From positions 1-28,175 of the forward strand of contig JAQSWC010000005.1 of the NCBI GenBank assembly GCA_029266815.1: a stretch of 28,175 bases of DNA, read 5' to 3'. This stretch comes from Paucimonas sp. Its GTDB lineage: Bacteria; Pseudomonadota; Gammaproteobacteria; Burkholderiales; Burkholderiaceae_D. The notes below the pieces were generated by a model that saw nothing but the letters and a program-made list of their open reading frames with translations, had not been told where the DNA came from and made no database searches. The translations under genes and the position numbers were made by a program. Numbering within the stretch: the first letter of the stretch is position 1; the number at the start of each line of letters is the position of its first letter. Positions 7,871 through 16,066 of the stretch are shown piece after piece.

Positions 7871-8914
7871 ATGAGTCCGTTAAAGCTCATCAAACGATGC
7901 GCTCACAAGCTCGCGTATCGGGTGCTTGGAGAGCACGCTCTCGGCGAAAAGGCGCCCTGGGAGATTCTTTTTCGGGATACAGCGAATGCTGAAGACATCT
8001 TCTACTGCTTCCGGTTGATTCTCGGACGTTCCCCCAACCGCGAAGAATGGAAGGGCCACATGGGCATGGCCGGCCTCGACATCCATGAAGTCGTTCGCAA
8101 CTACTTCAACTCGCTCGAGTTTTCGCGTCGCATCGCGAAACTCCTTGACCGGCGAATCGATCCGAACGTAAAGCTCGTCAAGCTGGACGATTTTTCCATC
8201 TACACTCAAGAATCCGACATTGCAGTCGGAAGATGGGTAGCGGAAGGGCATTACGAGCCGCATGTCACTGCAATTTTCCGGGACCGATTGAGGCAAGGCA
8301 TGCACGTGCTCGACGTCGGGGCCAATATCGGCTATTTCACGATGCTGGCGGCCGCTTTGGTCAGTCAGTCGGGCAGCGTAATGGCGATCGAACCCAATCC
8401 CGACAATGCCAAGCTGCTCGAATCAAGCCGTCGGGCAAACACGTTCGATCATGTAGCAGTGGTACAGGCCGCAGCCGGACATGAAATGGGCCTACTCCTC
8501 CTGAACACGCTGCACAGCAACGGCACGACCGCGGCGCTGTATGACAATTTCGATACGCTTGCGAACGCCCTTACGGTACCGGCTCTACCTATTGATATGC
8601 TCCTTCACCAAAAGCGTAAAGTCGATTTCATCAAGATTGACGTCGAGGGTGCAGAATATAATGCCCTGCTTGGCGCGCGGCACACCATCGAACGCGACCA
8701 CCCGACCATTGTCAGCGAATTCAGCCCAGGCCTGTTAAAAGGGATTTCCGGAGTAACAGGCGCCGAGTATCTGCAGTTCTTGCTCGGATTCGGATACCGC
8801 ATTTCGATTATTGAACAGGATGGCGGGCTTTCACTTTGCGGCAGTGATGTGGAAAAAGTGATGAACGCCTATGTCGCTAGCGGCATCGATCATATCGACC
8901 TTCTGCTAGACTGA
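7871..8914 (+). CDS. FkbM-family methyltransferase with N-terminal DUF4214-like domain
   Basis: The 347-residue protein has a C-terminal FkbM-type S-adenosylmethionine methyltransferase (about 125-345). The SAM motif is VLDVGANIGYFTMLAA, followed by the acidic motif MAIEPNPDNA and FIKIDVEGAEYNALLGA, which is characteristic of FkbM. Residues 35-90 (DIFYCFRLILGRSPNREEW..., then VVRNYFNSLEFSRRI) form a separate helical module like those called DUF4214. A related module opens the minus-strand methyltransferase at 14800. FkbM enzymes O-methylate sugar or other hydroxyls, so methylation of the exported glycan is the natural role here. A GAGGAA ribosome site precedes the ATG. The N-domain may dock the enzyme onto the assembly complex (inference). 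Confidence 0.85.
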   Translation: MSPLKLIKRCAHKLAYRVLGEHALGEKAPWEILFRDTANAEDIFYCFRLILGRSPNREEWKGHMGMAGLDIHEVVRNYFNSLEFSRRIAKLLDRRIDPNVKLVKLDDFSIYTQESDIAVGRWVAEGHYEPHVTAIFRDRLRQGMHVLDVGANIGYFTMLAAALVSQSGSVMAIEPNPDNAKLLESSRRANTFDHVAVVQAAAGHEMGLLLLNTLHSNGTTAALYDNFDTLANALTVPALPIDMLLHQKRKVDFIKIDVEGAEYNALLGARHTIERDHPTIVSEFSPGLLKGISGVTGAEYLQFLLGFGYRISIIEQDGGLSLCGSDVEKVMNAYVASGIDHIDLLLD

Positions 8915-8963
8915 CGTCCCCCTGCGGACAATACATCTGCCACCAACACAGTGCACATACAGG

Positions 8964-10229
8964 ATGGATGATTTTTACCGCGCATTCGAAGACCGCCACC
9001 GCGGGTCACGCGACGTGATCAAGTCGCGGCTCCGCGTCTACCTCCCCTTCGTGCGGCCACTTGTAAGCGCGTCTCATGACCCGGTTGCGCTCGATCTCGG
9101 TTGCGGGCGCGGCGAATGGCTGGAGCTCTTGTCCGAGCATGGATTCAGGGCGCGTGGTGTGGATCTCGATGCCGGCATGCTGGCCGCGTGCCGCGAACGT
9201 GGCCTCGATGCAATTCAAGCCGATGCGATCACCACACTACGTTCGCTTGATGCTTCAAGTGTGGCGGTGGTATCGGCTTTTCACGTCGTAGAGCATATTC
9301 CCTTTGAGGCCGCGCGTGAGCTGATTCGCGAATCGCTACGGGTGCTGCATCCCGGAGGCCTGCTAATTCTCGAGACACCCAATCCGGAAAACCTGGTTGT
9401 CGGAACATCGCTGTTTTACCAGGATCCCTCACATGTCAATCCGATTCCGCCCGAATTACTCTCTTTCGCTGTCGAACACGCAGGATTCCCGCGCGTAAAA
9501 ACCGTGCGCCTGCAGGAAGACCCCCTGCTACTCGACGAAGCGCGTCCACCCGGACTGTTCCATGTTTTGTCGGGTGTTAGCCCGGATTACAGTGTGGTGG
9601 CACAGAAGGATGCACCGCCCGCGACATTGGAATTGTTCGAGGCGGCATTTAATACAGAGCACGGACTGACATTACCTTCCCTGTCTGCACGTTATGATGA
9701 CCTGGCGAATCGCCGCGAGGCAGTATTGCGTGCACTTCTTTCAGAAGCGGAAAAAAGACTAGCACAAAGCGATGCTGGTCTCGCCCAGTCGATTGCGCAA
9801 TTGGATAGCCGCCTCTGTCAGGCAGAAACATCCGCGTCTCGTGCCGAAGAACATGCCGCCGCGCTGTACCAGCAGCTTAACGCCGTGCTGCACAGCCGGT
9901 CATGGCGAATGACGGCACCACTGCGGTACGCGGGGCATCAGGCGAGGAGGGTACGTTCGGCTTTTCGTGAAAATCGCGTTAAGAGCGGCACCCTGCGGCG
10001 GATTCGGCCGGCTCTCAAAGCGATGGCGCATGCGGCAAGCAATCGTCCATACCTAAGCAAGCCGCTCTTGGCACTGCTCGCACGATTTCCGTCGTTCAAA
10101 CGCCGCCTGCACGATGCGCTTAAAGAACCTCCTAAAACCATTGCGCCACCTGCCCCTTTGGGACTTTCGCCGCGCTCTGCCCGTTTGCTTGGCAAGCTTA
10201 AGCGCTCCATCGAATCGAAGAGACTGTAA
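8964..10229 (+). CDS. WbdD-like methyltransferase with C-terminal coiled coil
   Basis: This 421-residue protein begins with the segment FYRAFEDRHRGSRDVIKSRL that commonly precedes O-antigen chain-terminating methyltransferases. The SAM site is VALDLGCGRGEWLELL (about 45-60), followed by GVDLDAGML, FHVVEHI and LHPGGLLILETPNPEN, with DPSHVNPIPPELL after it. From about residue 250 a heptad-rich coiled coil (LLSEAEKRLAQSDAGLAQSI...) leads to a SRSWRMTAPLR motif and a basic tail. In WbdD the coiled coil acts as a molecular ruler that sets O-antigen length and the methyl group caps the chain. The protein kinase domain of E. coli O9a WbdD is missing. The stop overlaps the next start (TAATG). The cap role is an inference from similarity and context. 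Confidence 0.8.
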   Translation: MDDFYRAFEDRHRGSRDVIKSRLRVYLPFVRPLVSASHDPVALDLGCGRGEWLELLSEHGFRARGVDLDAGMLAACRERGLDAIQADAITTLRSLDASSVAVVSAFHVVEHIPFEAARELIRESLRVLHPGGLLILETPNPENLVVGTSLFYQDPSHVNPIPPELLSFAVEHAGFPRVKTVRLQEDPLLLDEARPPGLFHVLSGVSPDYSVVAQKDAPPATLELFEAAFNTEHGLTLPSLSARYDDLANRREAVLRALLSEAEKRLAQSDAGLAQSIAQLDSRLCQAETSASRAEEHAAALYQQLNAVLHSRSWRMTAPLRYAGHQARRVRSAFRENRVKSGTLRRIRPALKAMAHAASNRPYLSKPLLALLARFPSFKRRLHDALKEPPKTIAPPAPLGLSPRSARLLGKLKRSIESKRL

Positions 10230-13200
10230 TGCGCATTCTGATTGATCTGCAGGGCGCCCAGACCGAAAGCCGCTTTCGTGGAATCGGCCGTTATTCGCTC
10301 GCGCTGGCAACAGCCATTGCACGCAATGCTGGGCCTCATGAAATCAGCCTCTTGCTCAACGGTGCGCTCAGGCCGAGCATTCCGGATTTGCGTCGAGCCT
10401 TCGCCGGACTGGTGCCCAAGGAGCGCATCCATGTATTTGACGTCCCCCTCCATGTTGCCGAGCACGACGACACCAATTGTTGGCGAGCGCGTGCAGCCGA
10501 GCTTATTCGCGAACAGGTGATCGCGCAGTTGAGTCCGGATGCGGTGCTAATCACGAGCCTGTTCGAAGGTTTCGTGGATGACGCCGTGACGTCAGTGGGA
10601 GCATTTGCGGACGGATCACGTACCGCAGTCATACTCTATGACCTGATTCCACTGCTGAACGCCGACAAGTACTTGAGCACGCCACAACAACGGCGGTATT
10701 ACCATCGAAAAATCGAATCGCTGAAGCGGGCAGCGCTTTTGCTGTCAATCTCGGATTATTCACGCAAAGAAGCGATTGATGCGCTTGACTTCGGTGAAGA
10801 CCATGTAATTGCTATCTCGACGGCAGTCGATCCCGATTTCAAGCCGGACGAGCGCTCCGCCGGGGAAACCGAATTACTGAAGCGGCGCTTAGGCATTTCG
10901 CGCGAAATGGTGCTGTATGCGCCTGGAGGATTCGATGCACGCAAGAACGTCAGTGGCCTAATAGAAGCCTATGCCCTGCTGCCGGCGGAAGTGCGTGCTG
11001 CTCACCAGCTGGTAATAGCCAGTAGTATCGACGAGGCCAGCCGAAGGACGCTGATTTTGGCCGCCCGAAATGCAGGCCTGAACGACGGAGAGCTGGTATT
11101 GACTGGCTATGTGCCCGATCCGGATTTGAGAGCGCTGTACAGCTCGGCGAAGCTTTTCGTTTTTCCTTCCAAACATGAGGGATTTGGGCTACCTGCGCTT
11201 GAAGCGATGGCTTGCGGTGCAGCAGTGATCGGATCCAGCACCACCAGCGTGCCCGAGGTGATTGGCCTGGAAGAAGCGCTGTTTGACCCCTCGTCGCCAC
11301 TATTGATTATGCAGTCCATGAAGCGCGCTCTCGACGACTCTGCGATGCGTGACCGTCTCCGCGAGCATGGACGTATGCAGGCAAGGAAGTTTTCCTGGGA
11401 TACGAGCGCCCAACGCGCACTTGCAGCGATCAAGCAGCGCTTCGGCAAGCCATCTGTGACCGAAACGGCACCCCGGACTGCCAAGCCCCGACTTGCCTTC
11501 GTAACGCCACTTCCTCCGGAACGGACAGGTATTGCCAATTACAGCCGCGAACTGCTGCCCGCGCTGTTGCCGCACTTTGACGTCAAACTAGTCGTCGCCC
11601 AAAACTCCGTCGAGCTGCCGCCTGAACTCTCCAGTCTGCCCTGTCATTCAGCGGAGTGGTTCGCTATTCATGCACGCGAGTTCGATCGCATCATCTATCA
11701 GTTTGGCAACAGCCCCTTTCACAGTCACATGTTCGAGTTGCTGCGCCTGCATCCTGGGGTAGTCGTGCTGCATGATTTCTATCTTTCAGGTGCTTTGGCC
11801 TACGAAGAAACGTCAGGCAACATGCCAGGCGTATGGTCCCGTGCACTCTACGAATCTCACGGGTTCCGCGCACTTCAGGATCGTCGCGCGGACGCCGAAG
11901 GCGCAAAACGCGACTATCCATGCAACTTGGAGGTGCTTCAGAATGCGCGTGGAGTGATTGTGCATTCCGAATACTCCTGCAAGCTCGCGCGGCAATGGTA
12001 TGGTGAAAACGCCGCTTCGAGGTGGACCGTGATACCGCATCTCCGCTCGCCTGCTGTCCAGATAGGCCGCACAGAAGCTCGTGCGAAGCTGGGCTTGCCG
12101 GAGGCAGCGTTCATCGTCTGCAGCTTTGGTTTCATCGATCCAACAAAACAGACCCTAAGGCTGGTCGATGCCTGGCTAGCCTCTAAGCTGGCTAAGGACT
12201 TGCATTGCGAGCTGATTCTGGTGGGGGAGAATCATGGCGGAAGCTATGGCCGCGAACTCGCCGCACGACTTGATGCAAGCGGCGCTCGGATCCGGATCAC
12301 CGGTTGGACCGACGATTCTGCCTATCAGCTATACCTTCAGGCGGCAGATGCTTGTGTGCAGCTACGCAGTTCTTCGCGCGGCGAAACCTCGGGCGCAGTG
12401 CTGCATTGTCTGAACCACGGTCTGCCAACCATAGTGAACGCGAATGGCTCGATGGCCGATCTCGCCGATGAAGCAGTTCTCAAGCTCCCTGACGCGTTCG
12501 AGGACAAAGAGCTGGTCTGCGCACTGGAGGGATTGCGCACAAGCCCGGATACCCGTGCAAAACTTGCTCATAATGCCCGCAGCCTCATCCGGACCCGCCA
12601 CAGTCCCGCCGAGTGCGCGCGCCTGTATGCGGAAGCGATTGAACGTTTTCATGAAAATTCCCGCACCGATGTTGATTCACTGATCAATAAGGTCGCTGAT
12701 CTTTCCGAGCTGCCTGCCGAGGATCTGTCGCTGCAGCAAATTGCCCGCGCCATCGCTGGTTCTTGTGCAGAACAGCCGCGCCTGAAACAATTGCTGGTCG
12801 ACGTGTCGGCAGTCTCCCGCCAAGATCTGCGCACGGGCATCGAGCGCGTAGTACGAGCCCAGCTGGGTGCATTGCTGAAGGCGCCTCCGCATGGCTGGCG
12901 AGTGGAACCGGTCGCATTGACATCGGAGGGCGGCACTCTGCACTACCGGTATGCGCGCACCTATGCCGCCCGACTTCTTGATATCGAATCGCCCCTTGCG
13001 GACGAACCGGTGGACATCTACGCGGGCGATGTTTTTTATTCTCCTGATCTTTATCCCTCTGGTGTCATCGACGCTGCCCACGGCGGGATCTACGAAGACT
13101 GGCGTGCGCACGGGGTGGACATTAATTTCCTCGTTCACGACATCCTGCCGTTGCAGCGTCCGGAATTTTTCCCCAGGGGTGCGGAGCAGGGACATGCGGC

Positions 13201-14059
13201 CTGGCTTGACTGCGTGGCCCGTCATTCGGACCGCTTGGTCTGCATATCGCATGCCGTTGCGACTGAAGTCAGACAATGGCTGGAGAAACAGGAACATCCC
13301 TGCAAGGCGTACTTACAGTATGCGGTAATTCATCATGGTGCGGACATCGAAGCACCCTCCCCAAGCGCCGGAATGCCACCTGACGCGGACCGTGTCGTTT
13401 CCCGGATTTCCGCCGCGCCTAGCTATCTGATGGTTGGCACAATCGAACCGCGCAAGGGCCATCTGCAGGCAATCAGCGCCTTCGAGCAGCTGTGGGCATC
13501 CGGCGCGGACGTCAATCTCGTGATTGTTGGCAAGGAAGGCTGGACGCATCTTCCCGACGAAGAGCGCCGTACAATTCCGCAGATCGTCGCACGCCTGCGC
13601 TCGCATCCCGAGCTGGGCCGCAGGCTGTTCTGGCTTCAGGGCGTCAGCGATGAATACCTTCAACGCATCTATGCGGCATGCACTGCCCAGTTGTTCGCGA
13701 GCGAAGGCGAAGGTTTTGGCCTGCCGTTGATCGAAGGCGCGCAGGTTGGCTTGCCGCTCATTGCACGTGATCTTCCTGTATTCCGGGAAATCGCAGGCGA
13801 TCACGCTTTTTATTTTGACGGACTAGATCCCACCCGGATTGCTGATGCTGTGCGCGAATGGATGAGGTTGCAGGAAGCAGACCGCACTCCGTCAGTCGCC
13901 GGAATGGAATGGCGCTCCTGGGCCCAGAATGCCCAGGAGCTTGCGGCCATCCTGCTCGGCGACCGGCAGGACAGTACCAATTCGCAGGCAGGTAGCGACC
14001 TGCAAAGTGCCGTTGTGCCAGTCCGCGGCGGCAGTCTGCCAACCTTCATGGAGAAATGA
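10229..14059 (+). CDS. Polysaccharide polymerase-type glycosyltransferase with three GT4 domains
   Basis: The 1276-residue protein contains three tandem GT-B/GT4-like glycosyltransferase modules. Module 1 spans about 1-405 (opens MRILIDLQGAQTESRFRGIGRYS; EX7E motif Glu317/Glu325 in HEGFGLPALE). Module 2 spans about 418-830 (PRLAFVTPLPPERTGIANYS; SRGETSGAVLHC, with Glu719). Module 3 spans about 852-1250 (LLVDVSAVSRQDLRTGIERVVR; EX7E Glu1161/Glu1169 in GEGFGLPLIE). Modules 1 and 3 have intact catalytic motifs. In module 2 the second Glu is missing (His726/Cys727), so its activity is doubtful. Multidomain GT4 enzymes of this kind, such as WbdA (two domains), build the repeat unit of ABC-exported O-antigens on the cytoplasmic face. 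The start overlaps the WbdD-like gene by 1 base. The sugar and linkages cannot be read from the sequence. Confidence 0.87.
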   Translation: MRILIDLQGAQTESRFRGIGRYSLALATAIARNAGPHEISLLLNGALRPSIPDLRRAFAGLVPKERIHVFDVPLHVAEHDDTNCWRARAAELIREQVIAQLSPDAVLITSLFEGFVDDAVTSVGAFADGSRTAVILYDLIPLLNADKYLSTPQQRRYYHRKIESLKRAALLLSISDYSRKEAIDALDFGEDHVIAISTAVDPDFKPDERSAGETELLKRRLGISREMVLYAPGGFDARKNVSGLIEAYALLPAEVRAAHQLVIASSIDEASRRTLILAARNAGLNDGELVLTGYVPDPDLRALYSSAKLFVFPSKHEGFGLPALEAMACGAAVIGSSTTSVPEVIGLEEALFDPSSPLLIMQSMKRALDDSAMRDRLREHGRMQARKFSWDTSAQRALAAIKQRFGKPSVTETAPRTAKPRLAFVTPLPPERTGIANYSRELLPALLPHFDVKLVVAQNSVELPPELSSLPCHSAEWFAIHAREFDRIIYQFGNSPFHSHMFELLRLHPGVVVLHDFYLSGALAYEETSGNMPGVWSRALYESHGFRALQDRRADAEGAKRDYPCNLEVLQNARGVIVHSEYSCKLARQWYGENAASRWTVIPHLRSPAVQIGRTEARAKLGLPEAAFIVCSFGFIDPTKQTLRLVDAWLASKLAKDLHCELILVGENHGGSYGRELAARLDASGARIRITGWTDDSAYQLYLQAADACVQLRSSSRGETSGAVLHCLNHGLPTIVNANGSMADLADEAVLKLPDAFEDKELVCALEGLRTSPDTRAKLAHNARSLIRTRHSPAECARLYAEAIERFHENSRTDVDSLINKVADLSELPAEDLSLQQIARAIAGSCAEQPRLKQLLVDVSAVSRQDLRTGIERVVRAQLGALLKAPPHGWRVEPVALTSEGGTLHYRYARTYAARLLDIESPLADEPVDIYAGDVFYSPDLYPSGVIDAAHGGIYEDWRAHGVDINFLVHDILPLQRPEFFPRGAEQGHAAWLDCVARHSDRLVCISHAVATEVRQWLEKQEHPCKAYLQYAVIHHGADIEAPSPSAGMPPDADRVVSRISAAPSYLMVGTIEPRKGHLQAISAFEQLWASGADVNLVIVGKEGWTHLPDEERRTIPQIVARLRSHPELGRRLFWLQGVSDEYLQRIYAACTAQLFASEGEGFGLPLIEGAQVGLPLIARDLPVFREIAGDHAFYFDGLDPTRIADAVREWMRLQEADRTPSVAGMEWRSWAQNAQELAAILLGDRQDSTNSQAGSDLQSAVVPVRGGSLPTFMEK

Positions 14060-14799
14060 TGAATTCCTATTTTCAGAAACATAAAGCTGAACTGATTGAC
14101 GCGCCGGAAGGCACGTTCAATTGGTGGCACAGCATGCCGCTGCCAAATGGAAAACGCATCAGCGGTGCCAGCGAGGACAAGGACCTCCAGTTCAAGATGT
14201 GGCAAGCTCTTCGAATTCCAAACGAAGGCGGGTTGTCAGGAAAGCGTGTACTCGATATCGGCGCCAACGATGGATTCTTTTCCATCGCCGCCCTGATGGC
14301 AGGGGCAGAATCGGTGACGTCCGTCGACAAAGATTGGAAAAGCTGGCCCGGAAACATTCGCTATGCCAGTGGCGCCTGGGACGTCCAACCGAACATCATC
14401 ACGGCTGATTTCCGCACTCATAATTTCAACCAGCAATACGACGTGATCTTTTTTTTAGGGGTGATTTACCACCTGGAAGACGTGTTTACTTGCATGAAAA
14501 TGCTGCGCGAACTGGTAGCGGACCAAGGCGTGATCTATATGGAAACCCAGATGTCAGGTATCCACAGCGAACTGCCGATTTTCGAATTTGCCAGCGACAT
14601 CTATCCGACCATTGCTGGCCAAGGCAAGGACAAGCGGGATATGGTGGGCATCAGCAATTACCTTTTCCCTAACGAACCGGCTGTGCGCAATCTGGCGCAT
14701 ACCTACGATTTCGAGTATGAGTCACTCGACGGGCCTGATAACGTCTATTCACAGGAATTACCTGCACGTAGAATTTTCAAATTCACCAAGCTGGCGTGA
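14056..14799 (+). CDS. CmoB-like SAM-dependent methyltransferase
   Basis: This 247-residue class I methyltransferase has the segment FNWWHSMPLPNGKRISGASE, then KRVLDIGANDGFFSIAAL (SAM-binding motif I, about 62-80), VTSVDKDW, YDVIFFLGVIYHLEDV (motif IV region) and a C-terminal domain ending RRIFKF. The 'W..s..lp.G....G' preamble and 'vLgVIYHl.d' motif resemble the CmoB/Methyltransf_9 fold, members of which also occur in glycan clusters; a tRNA role is unlikely in this setting. Two adjacent ATGs (14056, 14059) overlap the glycosyltransferase stop, so either could be used. The stop TGA directly abuts the stop of the convergent gene. The acceptor is unknown. Confidence 0.8.
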   Translation: MMNSYFQKHKAELIDAPEGTFNWWHSMPLPNGKRISGASEDKDLQFKMWQALRIPNEGGLSGKRVLDIGANDGFFSIAALMAGAESVTSVDKDWKSWPGNIRYASGAWDVQPNIITADFRTHNFNQQYDVIFFLGVIYHLEDVFTCMKMLRELVADQGVIYMETQMSGIHSELPIFEFASDIYPTIAGQGKDKRDMVGISNYLFPNEPAVRNLAHTYDFEYESLDGPDNVYSQELPARRIFKFTKLA

Positions 14800-15957
14800 T
14801 CAGGCGCGGCCTATTTTCTGAATCCAGAGACTGACCCCGCAATTTCTGAACGGGCTTCCTTCCGGCTGCACCGTACACAAGGGCAGTTGACGCTCGAGGA
14901 AATCCCAATGCTGGTGCGCGAACCAGTCGTTGAAGAACAGTATCTTGTAGCCCGGGTTTGACAAGAGGAACGCGCGTAGCAAATAGGCTTCATTCCATGC
15001 CCTTCCCTCCTTCAGCCATTCGATGGGATAGTCGAAATTGCGGAAAATGTCGTGGAAATGGATAACAACGCCGTCCTGTAGAACGGGTAGCACCTTGAAA
15101 ATCAGATGGTTGACGTCGCTGCCGAATTTGGCGACATGTGAAGAATCGATAAAAAGAATGTCATTGGCCTCTAATGCACGGAACACGTCAAGCGGCACAT
15201 CCTGAACCTTCTTCTCAAGAATGGAGTACCGCTCCCTGTCTTTCCCGCTGAGACGACCGTACAAGGTTTCTGGATAAGGTTCGATGAAGGTGATATCGGT
15301 CCTGCCATCAAGGAAGGCTTCGCAGGTATCGATCATCGCGGCTGATGAAAATCCGCTGCCGACTTCGACGATGCGCCGGGGCCGGAAGTGGCGGATGAAG
15401 CAATACAGCGTAATGCCATCGAAATAGTTGAAGCGACCGTTGTTGAGATGGTAGCGATATCCATCCGCGGCATCGCGCGGAAAAGGCAGTTCATCGTAGT
15501 ACGTCTTGAAGGTTTGCGCCAGCGCAAGCTGCGCTTCCCCATTCGCCACATCTTCGTCGACGGAATGAAGTGCTCGGTCCTCATACCGCTCCTCGTAGTC
15601 TTCGACGGCCGGAACAGGCGAATAAAAATGGCCATCGGGAGCGAATTGCGGTCTCGTAGGACCGACATTGAAACGGCCAACCGATTCGCCGCTCGCCGCA
15701 AACACCTGGAACAACGCCTCTCTCGTCATCCCTTTGGACAACGCTTCCATGTGATGCGCCTTACCACCGGCGTCGGGATCGCGCGCCAGGAAATATCGGT
15801 AGCAATGCGTGACGAATTCTTCGTCGGTAGCTTGAGGCAAAAGTGTCTGCATAGGAGTGTAATAAGGATATGGATACGAAGGCGGATTCGTTCCAGGTCT
15901 GGAACAGCGGGTAAGCATCTTACGGCATGACAGCGCGGTGCAAGGCAATCCAGGCAC
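14800..15957 (-). CDS. Class I methyltransferase with N-terminal DUF4214-like domain
   Basis: The 385-residue product has an N-terminal helical module (about 43-92: EEFVTHCYRYFLARDPDAGG..., then EALFQVFAASGESVGRF) related to the one in the FkbM protein at 7871. A methyltransferase domain of the Methyltransf_24 type follows (about 170-380), with FNYFDGITLYCFIRHF, RRIVEVGSGFSSAAMI, FIEPYPETLY, ILFIDSSHVAKFGSDV and GVVIHFHDIF. The GTG start at 15957 has AGGAAA at a good distance; an ATG at 15852 would also keep both domains, but has no ribosome site. It is the only glycan gene on the minus strand and lies between two + operons, so it has its own promoter in 15958-16066. Sugar O-methylation is inferred. 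Confidence 0.8.
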   Translation of the reverse strand: MPGLPCTALSCRKMLTRCSRPGTNPPSYPYPYYTPMQTLLPQATDEEFVTHCYRYFLARDPDAGGKAHHMEALSKGMTREALFQVFAASGESVGRFNVGPTRPQFAPDGHFYSPVPAVEDYEERYEDRALHSVDEDVANGEAQLALAQTFKTYYDELPFPRDAADGYRYHLNNGRFNYFDGITLYCFIRHFRPRRIVEVGSGFSSAAMIDTCEAFLDGRTDITFIEPYPETLYGRLSGKDRERYSILEKKVQDVPLDVFRALEANDILFIDSSHVAKFGSDVNHLIFKVLPVLQDGVVIHFHDIFRNFDYPIEWLKEGRAWNEAYLLRAFLLSNPGYKILFFNDWFAHQHWDFLERQLPLCTVQPEGSPFRNCGVSLWIQKIGRA

Positions 15958-16054
15958 TACCGTTTCCTGATTTTCTGAAGTCCGTTTGAAAACCAGAATT
16001 AGCAGGTTCCAAAGAAAAGGAGCTGCGCATACTACCGCCGGGTGCCGGTACTAA

Positions 16055-16060
16055 TATAAT
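16055..16060 (+). promoter_or_regulatory. Perfect -10 element giving a likely leaderless mRNA
   Basis: TATAAT matches the sigma-70 -10 consensus exactly and ends 6 bases before the ATG at 16067. Transcription normally starts about 7 bases after the -10, so the first base of the mRNA would be at or next to the A of the start codon. No Shine-Dalgarno sequence is present upstream of that ATG, which agrees. No good -35 or TG extension is visible, so strength may depend on an activator. Confidence 0.5.
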
Positions 16061-16066
16061 ACGCGC

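Noticed and set aside
14056..14799. tRNA-modification enzyme CmoB.
   Set aside because: The fold resembles CmoB, but the gene overlaps the polymerase gene in a glycan operon and the protein is shorter than CmoB, so a glycan methyltransferase is the better reading.
16027..16039. Minus-strand GGCGGTAGTATGC upstream of the methyltransferase at 15957, resembling an RfaH ops element.
   Set aside because: Only the 8-base core matches, and a similar match (GGCGGTAGCGC near 749-759) lies inside the cyclase coding sequence, so such hits arise by chance in this GC-rich DNA. No JUMPstart context is present.
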